This document shows, piece by piece, positions 16,834 through 25,675 of a stretch of DNA of 64,000 nucleotides. This stretch comes from Bacillota bacterium (GTDB lineage: Bacteria; Bacillota; Clostridia; Lachnospirales; Lachnospiraceae), in assembly GCA_023439505.1 (NCBI GenBank), contig JAEXNR010000037.1, positions 248,001 to 312,000 of the forward strand. Direction: 5' to 3'. Numbering within the stretch: position 1 is the stretch's first letter; the number at the start of each line of letters is the position of its first letter. The translations under genes were made by a program, and so were the position numbers. The notes under the pieces were generated by a model. It searched no databases. It saw nothing but the letters and a program-made list of their open reading frames with translations, and was not told the origin of the DNA.

Positions 16834-19524
16834 ATGAAGTTATTTATAAAAGAACTATTGGAAGAAAAGGAAGCTAATTATATTCTGCCATTTTTCTGGC
16901 AGCATGGGGAAAGTGAAGAAAAACTTCGTGAATATATGGAGGCAATACAAAGCTGCGGAATAAGGGCAGTTTGTGTGGAAGCAAGGCCTCATCCTGATTT
17001 TCTTGGACCCGGTTGGTGGCATGATCTGGACATTCTCATTGAGGAAGCCAGATCACGGGGAATGAAACTCTGGATTTTGGATGATGCTCATTTTCCCACC
17101 GGATATGCTGCGGGAAGAATTGCAGAATCGGAGGACAAATACTGTAAGCAGTATATCAATCAGAAATACGTGGATGTTTCCGGTCCGACTCCGGAGACGG
17201 AGGTCAGTCTTGCTGCTATGATGATGCCGTTGATGCTGCCCTCCGGGATAAATCTGGAGATGTTTGGTATAAGTACAGAAAAGAAACGTTATTTTACCGA
17301 TGATCGTATTTTGTCCGTACGTGCTTATCCCATTGGCAGGAATTCTGCCTTAATAGGGGAGGGAATTAACCTGATCACAAATGTTGTGGGCAAAAAGCTG
17401 ATATGGGATGTGCCGCAGGGAACCTGGAGAATTTCTGTTCTTTATATTACAAGAAATGGTGGAGGCCGATGCGATTATATTAATATGATGGATGAGGCCT
17501 CCTGTAAAATCCAGATTGATGCGGTTTATGAACCTCATTACGAGCGCTACAAAGATGAATTTGGAAAGACCATTGCCGGTTTCTTCTCCGATGAACCATG
17601 CATCGGCAACAGTATGGGATATGATTTTGATGAATCCATCGGAAGGAAAAAGATGCCCCTTCCCTGGAGCAGTCAGCTGGAAGCAATGCTGGAAGAAAAG
17701 CTTGGAAAAGAGGCCCTTCCATACTATCCGGCGCTTTGGATGAACATGGATACCCGGGTGAATGCGAGCGTACGATATGCCTACATGGACTGTGTGACAA
17801 GGCTTGTGGAAGAGAATTTTTCCAGACAGATCGGCAGATGGTGTGAGGAAAGAGGTGTGGAATATATCGGACACATCGTTGAGGATAACAATCAGCACAG
17901 CAGACTTGGAAGCAGCCAGGGACATTTCTTTCGTTCCATGATGGGACAGCATATGTCGGGAATCGATGATATAGGCGATCAGGTGATTCCAGGAGGAGAA
18001 AATCATAAAAGGGAGTCTCTTCTTGGTGCGGATAAGGATGGAGAATTTTATCATTTTGAGCTTGGAAAGCTGGGTTCATCACTGGCTCATATAGATCCCA
18101 GGAAACAGGGAAGGGCAATGTGTGAGATATTTGGAGCCTATGGCTGGAAGCTTAATATACGAACGATGAAATATCTGACGGATCATTTTTTGGTAAGGGG
18201 GATTAATGTATTCGTACCCCATGCATTTTCACCAAAGGAGTTTCCGGACAGTGATTGTCCGCCTCATTTTTATGCCGGAGGAGAAGATGCTCAATTTGAA
18301 TACTTTAAAAAACTGATGAAGTATATGAACCGTATGTGTCATCTGCATAGCAATGGATTACATGTCGCAACAGCTGCGGTTTTATACCATGGGGAAGCGG
18401 AATGGACGGGGGATTATATGCTGGACCAGAAGGTCGCAAGAAAGCTGCTTGAGAAGCAAATCGATTTTGACATACTTCCTTCTGATGTCTTTGCGCAGAT
18501 GCAAACCTTTCAGGCAGACTTTGATGGTAAGCTGAGTGTAAATGGTGAGCATTATGACTGCCTGATCATACCGTATGCCAGGTTCATTACAGCGAAAGTG
18601 GCCGAATTTGCCTCACTGTCTTCACAGAGTGGATTTCCTGTATTCTTTGTTCAGGATCTGCCGGAGGGTATCTGTAACTGTAAGGATATGGAGGAGGAGA
18701 GAGGCCTTTTAGAAGAGCTCTCCCGGTGCAGGGTGGTGTTACTGGAGGAACTGGCAGAAGTTCTCAGACGAGAAGGTCTGTATGAGATCAGCAGTGACAG
18801 AGGATTTCCTGCTTTGCGATACTACCATTATCGTAAGGAGGGAATCGATAGTTATATGTTTTTCAATGAAAGCGTCGGAGAGGTATATGATGGTTGGATA
18901 TCGGTGAATTCATCCGGAACAGTCAGCTTATACGATGCCATGGACAATCAGGTGAATCCGGCAGAATATAAAAGCAGCAAAACGGGAACCAGCCTGCATA
19001 TCAAATTGTCACCCTATCAGAGTGTGGTGGCTGTATTTGATGACCTGAAGGAAGCTGAGGCAGCGGCAGCGACAGCAACAAAACCTGTGATGAGATTGAA
19101 GGAAGAATGGAAGGTCTTAAGTGCAGAGGCCCGCCAATACCCTGATTTCACATTTGTTCAGCGAACGAAGCAGTTAAAGAGTATGGGCAGAGTTTTGCCC
19201 GATTTTTCCGGTTATTTTAGGTATGAAACCAGTTTTGCGTATGAGGGTATAGTGGATGGCGATGAGATACTTCTCATCACTGATGTATACGAAGGAGCTA
19301 AAGTATGGTTAAATGATTGCTATCTGGGGATGAAATTTTGTCCTCCTTATCAATTTCCGTTGGGTAAGGCGCTTCATCGGGGAATAAATCAGATCAGAAT
19401 CGAGGTTGCTACAACGTTGGATCGAAAGGTAAAATCCCTTCCGCAGGATATGCGTTCCCTTATGTTTTATTCCAAGGTAACGGGACCTACAGGTCTCATA
19501 GGAAGTGTTGAAATCTGGAAATAA
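16834..19524 (+). CDS. large glycoside hydrolase, GH106-like (putative alpha-L-rhamnosidase)
   Basis: A protein of about 896 residues without signal peptide. The N-terminal barrel start (LPFFWQHGES, then WWHDLDILIEEARSRGMKLW and LDDAHFPTGYAAG) resembles the GH106/alpha-L-rhamnosidase-like superfamily, with acidic candidate catalytic sites in FFSDEPCIG and GHIVEDNNQH. The C-terminal 150 residues form a GH2-like jelly roll (VYEGAKVWLNDCYLG, GINQIRIEVAT). ATG 16834 is preferred over an in-frame TTG at 16822 because GGAGG lies five bases before it. It would act in the cytoplasm on oligosaccharides imported by the upstream transporter. Family placement by eye is tentative. Confidence 0.6.
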   Translation: MKLFIKELLEEKEANYILPFFWQHGESEEKLREYMEAIQSCGIRAVCVEARPHPDFLGPGWWHDLDILIEEARSRGMKLWILDDAHFPTGYAAGRIAESEDKYCKQYINQKYVDVSGPTPETEVSLAAMMMPLMLPSGINLEMFGISTEKKRYFTDDRILSVRAYPIGRNSALIGEGINLITNVVGKKLIWDVPQGTWRISVLYITRNGGGRCDYINMMDEASCKIQIDAVYEPHYERYKDEFGKTIAGFFSDEPCIGNSMGYDFDESIGRKKMPLPWSSQLEAMLEEKLGKEALPYYPALWMNMDTRVNASVRYAYMDCVTRLVEENFSRQIGRWCEERGVEYIGHIVEDNNQHSRLGSSQGHFFRSMMGQHMSGIDDIGDQVIPGGENHKRESLLGADKDGEFYHFELGKLGSSLAHIDPRKQGRAMCEIFGAYGWKLNIRTMKYLTDHFLVRGINVFVPHAFSPKEFPDSDCPPHFYAGGEDAQFEYFKKLMKYMNRMCHLHSNGLHVATAAVLYHGEAEWTGDYMLDQKVARKLLEKQIDFDILPSDVFAQMQTFQADFDGKLSVNGEHYDCLIIPYARFITAKVAEFASLSSQSGFPVFFVQDLPEGICNCKDMEEERGLLEELSRCRVVLLEELAEVLRREGLYEISSDRGFPALRYYHYRKEGIDSYMFFNESVGEVYDGWISVNSSGTVSLYDAMDNQVNPAEYKSSKTGTSLHIKLSPYQSVVAVFDDLKEAEAAAATATKPVMRLKEEWKVLSAEARQYPDFTFVQRTKQLKSMGRVLPDFSGYFRYETSFAYEGIVDGDEILLITDVYEGAKVWLNDCYLGMKFCPPYQFPLGKALHRGINQIRIEVATTLDRKVKSLPQDMRSLMFYSKVTGPTGLIGSVEIWK

Positions 19525-19586
19525 AAAAGATTTGGCCCCCGTATCAGAAATGAAAAGATTGAAAATATGGGTTCATTGTGATATAT

Positions 19587-19602
19587 ATAAGTAAATAATT
19601 AG
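19587..19602. promoter_or_regulatory. operator-like site upstream of tetR (19627)
   Basis: ATAAGTAAATAATTAG matches operator 2 at 13 of 16 positions and lies 25 bp before the tetR start, which fits autoregulation. Confidence 0.4.
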
Positions 19603-19626
19603 GAAGACGAGGGGGGATTGTAAATA

Positions 19627-20226
19627 ATGGAAGAACTTGAAAACAAAAAATTTATACGAATGGGTAATGAAAAGAGAAGCCGACAGATACTGAATTCAGC
19701 GTGCAAATTATTTGCAAAAAAAGGGTATGATGCGGTTACGACGAAGGAAATAGCCAAGGCTACAAACTGCAGCGAAGCATTAATTTTTAGATATTTTCCA
19801 ACGAAGGAAATTATATATCAGGTATTGTTTGATGAATGGAAGGCTGGTATGAAGGATCCGGTGGTGTTAGAGATCATCGATGGTTCCCCATTAAAGACAC
19901 TGGAAAAATTTTATACGGATATTACCGGTAACAAGTTTGTTAAAAATACAAAAATCACACCTAGATTGGAAGGAGCCATATATTCCAGAGTCAGTAAGCA
20001 TAAGGAGATTATCAAAATAATTGAGAGCAGTCCGGATATGGTTAAGGATACAATAGAACCGGTTATCATACAGGGACAAGACACAGGTGAGATCAAAACA
20101 GGCAGCAGCTTTGAGATGGCGCTTGCCTTTTGGACACTGATTGCAGGTGAATGGTATATATCGAGAAATTTTGCAGCAGTTCATCCGAAATTGTCCTTTG
20201 ATTATATTAAGGGTATGATATTTTAA
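19627..20226 (+). CDS. TetR-family regulator of the glycoside locus
   Basis: A 199-residue TetR protein: HTH at about 15-62 (KRSRQILNSACKLFAKKGYD, then KEIAKATNCSEALIFRYFPT) and a C-terminal ligand-binding domain. It is the last gene of the permease/glycosidase operon side. Related palindromes occur between the divergent binder and permease promoters and just before this gene, so it most likely represses the whole locus. A TetR protein in charge of an Lpl-type sugar system is unusual, since AraC or two-component regulators are more common there. A strong terminator follows. Confidence 0.88.
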   Translation: MEELENKKFIRMGNEKRSRQILNSACKLFAKKGYDAVTTKEIAKATNCSEALIFRYFPTKEIIYQVLFDEWKAGMKDPVVLEIIDGSPLKTLEKFYTDITGNKFVKNTKITPRLEGAIYSRVSKHKEIIKIIESSPDMVKDTIEPVIIQGQDTGEIKTGSSFEMALAFWTLIAGEWYISRNFAAVHPKLSFDYIKGMIF

Positions 20227-20264
20227 AATGAATGAGAAATGTTGATCATAAAATAAGTGTGGAT

Positions 20265-20305
20265 AAAAGAGCCGGCAAGGGATTAATCAATCTGCCGGCT
20301 CTTTT
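20265..20305 (+). terminator. strong intrinsic terminator after tetR
   Basis: AAAAGAGCCGGC pairs with GCCGGCTCTTTT, giving a 12-bp GC-rich stem with a T-run. The A-run on the 5' side would allow use in both directions. Confidence 0.85.
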
Positions 20306-20462
20306 CCTGCGGTGGCAGTGTCTGATTCTCGTGGAATCGTATCGGTGCCTTAATCTTTCCCGCGTACAGTGCTTAAGCAGCGTGCTGGAAGCAGTAATTA
20401 AACTTTTATGCAGGTATACTCACTTTTTTATTAAATCTAAATAAAATTATCAATATATTGAT
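20306..20462. other. intergenic region before nrd promoter
   Basis: This stretch is relatively GC-rich at its left end and contains a small hairpin (GATTC/GAATC near 20320-20335). No gene, no cobalamin-riboswitch core and no other recognisable RNA motif was found. Confidence 0.4.
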
Positions 20463-20491
20463 TTGCCACTGGAAAAATATCTATATATAGT
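20463..20491 (+). promoter_or_regulatory. promoter of nrdAB with NrdR-like box
   Basis: TTGCCA (20463-20468), 17-base spacer, TATAGT (20486-20491). The -10 region overlaps CTATATATAGTGT (20481-20493), the reverse of ACACTATATATAG, which matches one end and the core of the NrdR box consensus. NrdR represses ribonucleotide reductase genes in most bacteria. Confidence 0.55.
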
Positions 20492-20500
20492 GTATCATAT

Positions 20501-20519
20501 AGTAATGATTATTATTACT
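20501..20519. promoter_or_regulatory. Fur-like box at the nrdAB start site
   Basis: AGTAATGATTATTATTACT matches the 19-bp Fur consensus GATAATGATAATCATTATC at 14 positions. It lies inside a larger inverted repeat, TATAGTAAT (20498-20506) with ATTACTATA (20514-20522), directly after the -10 box. Metal-dependent control of the iron- or manganese-dependent reductase would make sense. Confidence 0.4.
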
Positions 20520-20541
20520 ATAGTTACAGGGAGGGAACAAT

Positions 20542-22833
20542 ATGGAGATTAAAATTAAAAAAAGGGATGGAAGTTATGAGCCTCTTTGCGTGGAAAAGAC
20601 AAAACGAATGGTTGCCTATGCCTGTGAGGGGATAGAGAATTGTAATCCAATGGAATTGGAAATGGACTCGAACCTTGAGTTTCGGGATGGAATGAGTACA
20701 AAAGAAATACAAAAAATATTAATTCAGACCGCCGTCGAAAAAATGATCGGTACAACCAAAGACAGCTTTGGAAATGTGATCAAAAAGACGAATATTAACT
20801 GGCAGTATGTGGCGGCCAGATTATTAATGGCGGATTTGTATAAAGAAGCGGCGATAAACCGGGGGTATCAATATTTTGGTTATGGAGATTTCTCAAAGCT
20901 GGTACGTCAATTAACCGGTTTGAATTATTACGGAGCTTATCTGCGCTTGGAATACAGTGATGAAAATCTGACGGAACTTGGTGCATATATCAGATCAGAA
21001 CGGGATTTGTTATTTAATTATGAGGGATTAAAGCTTTTGGCGGACCGATATCTGATTCGCGGTTTTCATAAGGAAATACTGGAACTTCCACAGGAACGCT
21101 TTATGGTGATAGCAATGCATCTTGCAATTCCCGAAGGTGATAAGAAAATGGAATATGCCAAGAAATTCTATGATCTGCTGAGCGAATTAAAGATGACGGT
21201 GGCCACACCGACGTTAGCAGGAGCAGGGACACCGTTTCACCAATTAAGCAGTTGCTTTATTTCTGTGGTTGGTGATAATCTGTGGTCGATTTATGATGTC
21301 AATCAAAAGTTTTCAAGCGTATCAAAGCATGGAGGAGCGCTTGGTATCTATGTGGGAAAAATAAGGGCTCTGAACAGTGAGATCAGAGGATATAAGAATG
21401 CATCCGGCGGCGTGATTCCGTGGATCAGATTATATAATGACACGGCTGTGGCAGTGGATCAGTTGGGCAGGAGAAAAGGCGGTGCATCTGTAACTCTGGA
21501 TATATGGCACAAGGATTTGTATGAATTTCTGGATTTAAGAACCAATAATGGAGATGACCGCAGAAAAGCTCATGATATATTTCCGGCGCTGAGCATTCCT
21601 GATTTATTCATGGAGCGATTGGAGAAAAGAGAACAGTGGACCCTTTTTGATCCGCACCAGGTACAACAGAGAATGGGATTTTCTCTGGAGGATAGCTATG
21701 ATGAGGTTGATCGGAAGGAATTCTCCAGGCGCTATCTTGCCTGTGAGGCCGATAACGAGTTACATAAAGTCGAAGTGCCGGCACTTGACATCATGAAGAA
21801 GATCATGAAAAGTGCGGTGGAGACAGGAACACCGTTTATTTTCTTTCGCGATCCGGTGAACCGGGATAATCCGAATAAACATGCGGGGATGATCTATGCC
21901 TCCAATCTGTGCCATGAAATTGCACAAAATGTCAGCGAATCGATTCTTGCCGGTGAGCAGACAGAGAGGGCCAATGGACAATCTCAGGTTGTGACACGGG
22001 TAAATGCAGGAGATATGGTAACCTGTAACCTGAATTCAATCAATTTAGGAAGGATCCGGCTGGAGGATCTAAAAGAAACAATACCGCTCCAGATCAGAAT
22101 GCTGGATAATGTAATAACACTGAATCAGTTACCGGTCTCAGAGGCGAAGGTTACCAGTGAAAAATACCGTGCCATAGGACTGGGAACCAGTGGATACCAT
22201 CATTATCTGGTGAATCATAAGATACCATGGGAAAGTGAGGAACATTTCCTGGAAGCTGACCGGCTTTTTGAAGAAATTGCTTATCAGGCAATATCGGCTT
22301 CCATGGAAATTGCGAAGGAAAAAGGTGCCTATCCGGCTTTTGAAGGTTCACAGTGGCAGACGGGTGAGTACTTTAAACGAAGAGGATACCATTCAAAACG
22401 GTGGAAGAAGCTTCAGGAGGATGTGAAACAATATGGAATGCGAAACGGGTATCTGATGGCCGTTGCTCCAACGGGCAGCACCTCCAATATAGCGGGGACC
22501 ACAGCAGGAATTGATCCCATTTTTAAAAAATTCTTTATAGAAGAGAAGAAGGGGAGCTTTACCCCGAAGGCAGCGCCGGATCTGAATGACGATAATTTCT
22601 GGCTTTATAAGGAAGCGCATCATATCAACCAATTGGACAGTATCAAAGCATGCGGCATCAGACAAAGACATATTGATCAGTCTCAGTCTTTCAACCTTTA
22701 TATTACGCCGACGATGAAGGCAAGGGATATTCTGAATCTGTATCTGGAAGCATGGAAATCCGGTGTTAAGACCATCTATTATATTCGAAACCAGTCCCTG
22801 GAAATGGATGAATGCACCAGCTGTTCCAGCTAA
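20542..22833 (+). CDS. nrdA: class Ia ribonucleoside-diphosphate reductase, alpha subunit
   Basis: A 763-residue catalytic subunit that reduces ribonucleoside diphosphates to deoxy forms. The N-terminal ATP-cone (KKRDGSYEPLCVEKTKRM) gives overall activity control and separates it from class Ib NrdE. Active-site cysteines are visible in QLSSCFIS and in CNLNSINLG, the radical-site Cys in SNLCHEIAQNVSES, and the C-terminal redox pair in DECTSCSS. Next to nrdB and followed by it after 65 bp. An oxygen-dependent class Ia enzyme in an otherwise anaerobic-looking genome suggests tolerance or use of oxygen traces. Confidence 0.95.
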   Translation: MEIKIKKRDGSYEPLCVEKTKRMVAYACEGIENCNPMELEMDSNLEFRDGMSTKEIQKILIQTAVEKMIGTTKDSFGNVIKKTNINWQYVAARLLMADLYKEAAINRGYQYFGYGDFSKLVRQLTGLNYYGAYLRLEYSDENLTELGAYIRSERDLLFNYEGLKLLADRYLIRGFHKEILELPQERFMVIAMHLAIPEGDKKMEYAKKFYDLLSELKMTVATPTLAGAGTPFHQLSSCFISVVGDNLWSIYDVNQKFSSVSKHGGALGIYVGKIRALNSEIRGYKNASGGVIPWIRLYNDTAVAVDQLGRRKGGASVTLDIWHKDLYEFLDLRTNNGDDRRKAHDIFPALSIPDLFMERLEKREQWTLFDPHQVQQRMGFSLEDSYDEVDRKEFSRRYLACEADNELHKVEVPALDIMKKIMKSAVETGTPFIFFRDPVNRDNPNKHAGMIYASNLCHEIAQNVSESILAGEQTERANGQSQVVTRVNAGDMVTCNLNSINLGRIRLEDLKETIPLQIRMLDNVITLNQLPVSEAKVTSEKYRAIGLGTSGYHHYLVNHKIPWESEEHFLEADRLFEEIAYQAISASMEIAKEKGAYPAFEGSQWQTGEYFKRRGYHSKRWKKLQEDVKQYGMRNGYLMAVAPTGSTSNIAGTTAGIDPIFKKFFIEEKKGSFTPKAAPDLNDDNFWLYKEAHHINQLDSIKACGIRQRHIDQSQSFNLYITPTMKARDILNLYLEAWKSGVKTIYYIRNQSLEMDECTSCSS

Positions 22834-22898
22834 ACAGATGAAATGGATTTTTTTGTGTACCGCTATCACGCAAAATGATTGGAAACAGGAGAATGAAG

Positions 22899-23927
22899 AT
22901 GAAAAAGAAGATGATTTTTAACGAGAATGGGATCAGGGGAACCGAGCGCCTGATTTATGGAAATACAACGAATCTAAGAGAGTGGAATCGCATTAAGTAT
23001 AATTGGGCAAACACCCTGTATCGAACGATGCTTAATAATTTCTGGATTCCGGAGGAAATAGCACTAAATGAAGACATTAAACAATTTCCGCTTTTAACAG
23101 ACGGGGAGAGGAATGCGTTTGATAAAATTATATCGTTTTTAAATTTTCTGGACTCTATCCAGAGCGAAAATCTGCCCAATCTCTCCAGATATATTACAGC
23201 ACCTGAGGTATCTTCTCTGTTAAATATACAGGCGTTTCAGGAAGAGATCCATGCACAAAGCTATTCTTATATTCTGGATACAGTGACAAATCCGGTGACA
23301 CGGGATAAGATTTATGATGAATGGAGGGAGGATAAAAACCTGCTGAAACGAAATCAATACATTGCTGATACCTATCAGCGCTTTAATGAGGAACCAACAG
23401 AGGAAAATTTTATTTACGCGGTTGTCGCAAATTATATTCTGGAGGGTATTTATTTTTATTCCGGCTTCAGTTTCTTCTATACCCTGGCCAGACAGGGGAA
23501 GATGACAGCAACCAGTACCATCTTTAAATATATTAACAGAGATGAAGTTACGCATCTGGTATTATTTCAGAATATCATCAAAGAATTACAGAAAGAAAAT
23601 CAAGAATTATTTACAGAGGAGCTGTTGGAAAGCATACGAGAGATGATTCGCATCGGAGTGGAGCATGAGATCGCCTGGGGACAATATGTTACCAACAATG
23701 AAATTCTGGGAATGAACGATGAACTAATCGAAAAATATATTAAATTTATCGGGAATCAGAGATTAAAAGCAATCGGACTGGTACCCTTATATCCGGAGGT
23801 TGAAGAAAATCCACTCTCATGGATTGAAGGATTTTCAAATCTGAATAATACAAAAACAGATTTCTTCGAAGCAAAGGTAACGAGTTATACAAAGGCCGCC
23901 GCATTTGATTTTGATGACCTGGTTTAA
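22899..23927 (+). CDS. nrdB: class Ia ribonucleotide reductase, beta subunit
   Basis: About 342 residues, the ferritin-like radical-generating subunit. Metal ligands are seen in FQEEIHAQSY (Glu and His, with the Tyr in the E. coli Tyr122 position), ILEGIYFYSGF (Glu) and NRDEVTHLVLF (Glu, His). The C-terminal tail ends in AAFDFDDLV, the usual alpha-binding peptide. ATG 22899 is preferred to ATG 22875 because a GGAG box lies seven bases before it. Conserved Tyr supports a tyrosyl-radical, di-iron or Mn-containing enzyme. Confidence 0.94.
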   Translation: MKKKMIFNENGIRGTERLIYGNTTNLREWNRIKYNWANTLYRTMLNNFWIPEEIALNEDIKQFPLLTDGERNAFDKIISFLNFLDSIQSENLPNLSRYITAPEVSSLLNIQAFQEEIHAQSYSYILDTVTNPVTRDKIYDEWREDKNLLKRNQYIADTYQRFNEEPTEENFIYAVVANYILEGIYFYSGFSFFYTLARQGKMTATSTIFKYINRDEVTHLVLFQNIIKELQKENQELFTEELLESIREMIRIGVEHEIAWGQYVTNNEILGMNDELIEKYIKFIGNQRLKAIGLVPLYPEVEENPLSWIEGFSNLNNTKTDFFEAKVTSYTKAAAFDFDDLV

Positions 23928-23979
23928 GATGAGGCAGTAATAAAGAATTGTTATAGCATGTTTTTTTAGTAATTAGTAC

Positions 23980-24007
23980 TTGAAATATTTAAAATTTTCG
24001 TTACTAT
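23980..24007 (+). promoter_or_regulatory. promoter of the secreted nuclease gene
   Basis: TTGAAA (23980-23985), 16-base spacer, TACTAT (24002-24007), about 30 bases before the start codon. Confidence 0.5.
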
Positions 24008-24038
24008 ATACTAAGAATAGTGACGGGAGGTTTCAGAC

Positions 24039-24836
24039 ATGTTAAGAAGAAAGATAAGCGTGATCAGCTTATTCGCAGTGTTACTCGTTGTCATGACTTT
24101 ATTGATCAATGACAATTTTACCAGCGCTGCCGCAAAAACAATGAAATACAAAAATAAATCATACAAAATACTGGTGGTTGACGGCAAAAGTATGTCCGGA
24201 AAAAGAAAACCAAATGTTGCGGTGGATATCGGGTATGGGGACAGAGTATACTGGGGATTTACGAATAAATATGGACAGCTGGTGTATGTTGGTGCAGATA
24301 AGATTACGTTACAGGATGATGCAACTGAACCGGTAAACTCAGCCGGCAGATATTATGATGATGAAGCTGATGTTCCGGGGACAGAGCAGAAAGACCTGGA
24401 CAAGGGACATGTGATTGCAGATAGTCTTGGAGGAGTTGCAAATGCTTATAATATTACGCCTCAAAACAGTACGCTGAATAGATCCGGAGATCAGGCTTAT
24501 ATGGAAAAGGTCATCAGAGATGCAGGAGGATGTACCCAATTCACTGCAACCATTACCTACCCAAACACCAAAACGCAAATCCCTTCTCATTATAAATTCG
24601 AGTATAAAATACGTGGAAAGAAAATTGTTGATGAGTTTGACAATGTGAATCCCGACAAGTTCAATCAAAAAAAGATAAAACAGGAACAGGAACTGGACAA
24701 AATTGACACCAATCATAACGGCAGGGTAACAATCGCTGAAGCGAAAGCGGCAGGGTACAAAATGCCGATAACAAAAGAGGATTGGTTGTATCAATATATG
24801 GAGGATAGAGACAAAGACGGATTGGTCGGAGAGTAA
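24039..24836 (+). CDS. secreted DNA/RNA non-specific endonuclease with EF-hand loops
   Basis: A 265-residue exported protein. Signal peptide or N-terminal anchor at 1-31. The motif DKGHVIADSLGG (121-132) is the DRGH-type active site of the EndA/NUC1 beta-beta-alpha-metal nucleases, with His124 as general base and Asn residues of the QNSTLNR segment (142-148) as metal ligands. The C-terminus carries a complete EF-hand-like calcium loop (DTNHNGRVTIAE, 223-234) and a second loop that ends with the protein (DRDKDGLVGE, 256-265). It probably digests nucleic acids outside the cell, with calcium for stability; a DNA-uptake role is also possible. Confidence 0.85.
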   Translation: MLRRKISVISLFAVLLVVMTLLINDNFTSAAAKTMKYKNKSYKILVVDGKSMSGKRKPNVAVDIGYGDRVYWGFTNKYGQLVYVGADKITLQDDATEPVNSAGRYYDDEADVPGTEQKDLDKGHVIADSLGGVANAYNITPQNSTLNRSGDQAYMEKVIRDAGGCTQFTATITYPNTKTQIPSHYKFEYKIRGKKIVDEFDNVNPDKFNQKKIKQEQELDKIDTNHNGRVTIAEAKAAGYKMPITKEDWLYQYMEDRDKDGLVGE

Positions 24837-24938
24837 CTTGATTCTATCATTGCCGGACGGATCACTGTGGTTTCATACATAATTCGCGGTTGCATGGGAA
24901 ACCTAATGTAAGAAAATCTACAAAAGGAGTTGAAATCA

Positions 24939-25289
24939 TTGAAACATGCAACCGCATTACTCATAAAATTTATTCTGGCAGCAGTTGTGTTAGAGGTGGA
25001 CTTATTAATTTTAAGCGATTTGAATTTTATTCAGATCCTGTATCTTGCACTGCTGATTGCAGTAGCATCCTATCTGGTGGGGGATTTGTTGATCCTTCCT
25101 GCAACAAATAATATCATTGCTACCATATCCGATGTGGTAATATCGCTGATCATAGTATTCCTCTTTAATCGTATCTGGATGAAGGGGAGTATATCATTAC
25201 TGAGTGCCGTTGTCGCAGCAGTAGCCATCGGGTTTGCAGAATGGTTCTTCCATAAAGCTGTAAATCACGGGAGCAATGATTCAAATTGA
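24939..25289 (+). CDS. small integral membrane protein, DUF2512/YndM-like
   Basis: About 116 residues with four hydrophobic segments (roughly 5-25, 31-52, 60-80 and 85-105) and a short polar C-terminus. The pattern fits the DUF2512 (B. subtilis YndM) family, which has no known function. I chose TTG 24939 as start because it lies nine bases after AAAGGAG; the in-frame TTG at 24930 is too close to that site. A strong terminator follows at 25334. Confidence 0.65.
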   Translation: MKHATALLIKFILAAVVLEVDLLILSDLNFIQILYLALLIAVASYLVGDLLILPATNNIIATISDVVISLIIVFLFNRIWMKGSISLLSAVVAAVAIGFAEWFFHKAVNHGSNDSN

Positions 25290-25333
25290 ATTAACTATAA
25301 TTACCAATTGATAATTTCCAATCGATAATTTTC

Positions 25334-25373
25334 AAAAGCGGGTGCAGCTCAGTTACTGAGGCACCCGCTTTTT
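25334..25373 (+). terminator. strong intrinsic terminator
   Basis: AAAAGCGGGTGC pairs with GCACCCGCTTTTT around a loop of about 15 bases. It closes the DUF2512 transcript and, through its A-run, could act in both directions. Confidence 0.85.
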
Positions 25374-25503
25374 AGGCTCCGTCAGTGCGATCTGAATTGA
25401 TTTTCTGTCATTGCTTATTTATCAGGTGACAGCCTTTTCTTGGACTGTTCTTCCAGATACTTTCCCAAAAGCTTGTATATTTTCCAAAAAATTTAATTTT
25501 TAA
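25374..25503. other. intergenic stretch without recognised feature
   Basis: No gene or convincing RNA motif is visible between the terminator and the promoter of the thioredoxin-fold gene. The whole gap between genes is 386 bp. Confidence 0.5.
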
Positions 25504-25564
25504 TTGACATATATTTATGACTGTGATAACATATATATCATAATACATACAAATCATATATGTT
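25504..25564 (+). promoter_or_regulatory. promoter and inverted repeat before the thioredoxin-fold gene
   Basis: TTGACA (25504-25509), 17-base spacer, TAACAT (25527-25532). An inverted repeat AACATATAT (25528-25536) / ATATATGTT (25556-25564) overlaps the -10 box and the start site and could be an operator. The leader to the start codon is about 135 bases. Confidence 0.5.
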
Positions 25565-25675
25565 TAGAATGAAATTTAAAAACGGATGGGATGAATAAAG
25601 TATCATAACTCATCTTAATCAAGCATGTAAGATTTTAGAATTCCAAAATAAGATCATAGTAAAGGGAGGAAATTT

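Noticed and set aside
20306..20541. Cobalamin riboswitch before nrdA
   Set aside because: No conserved core (GCCACTG and the flanking pieces) is present, and the reductase is class Ia, which does not use B12.
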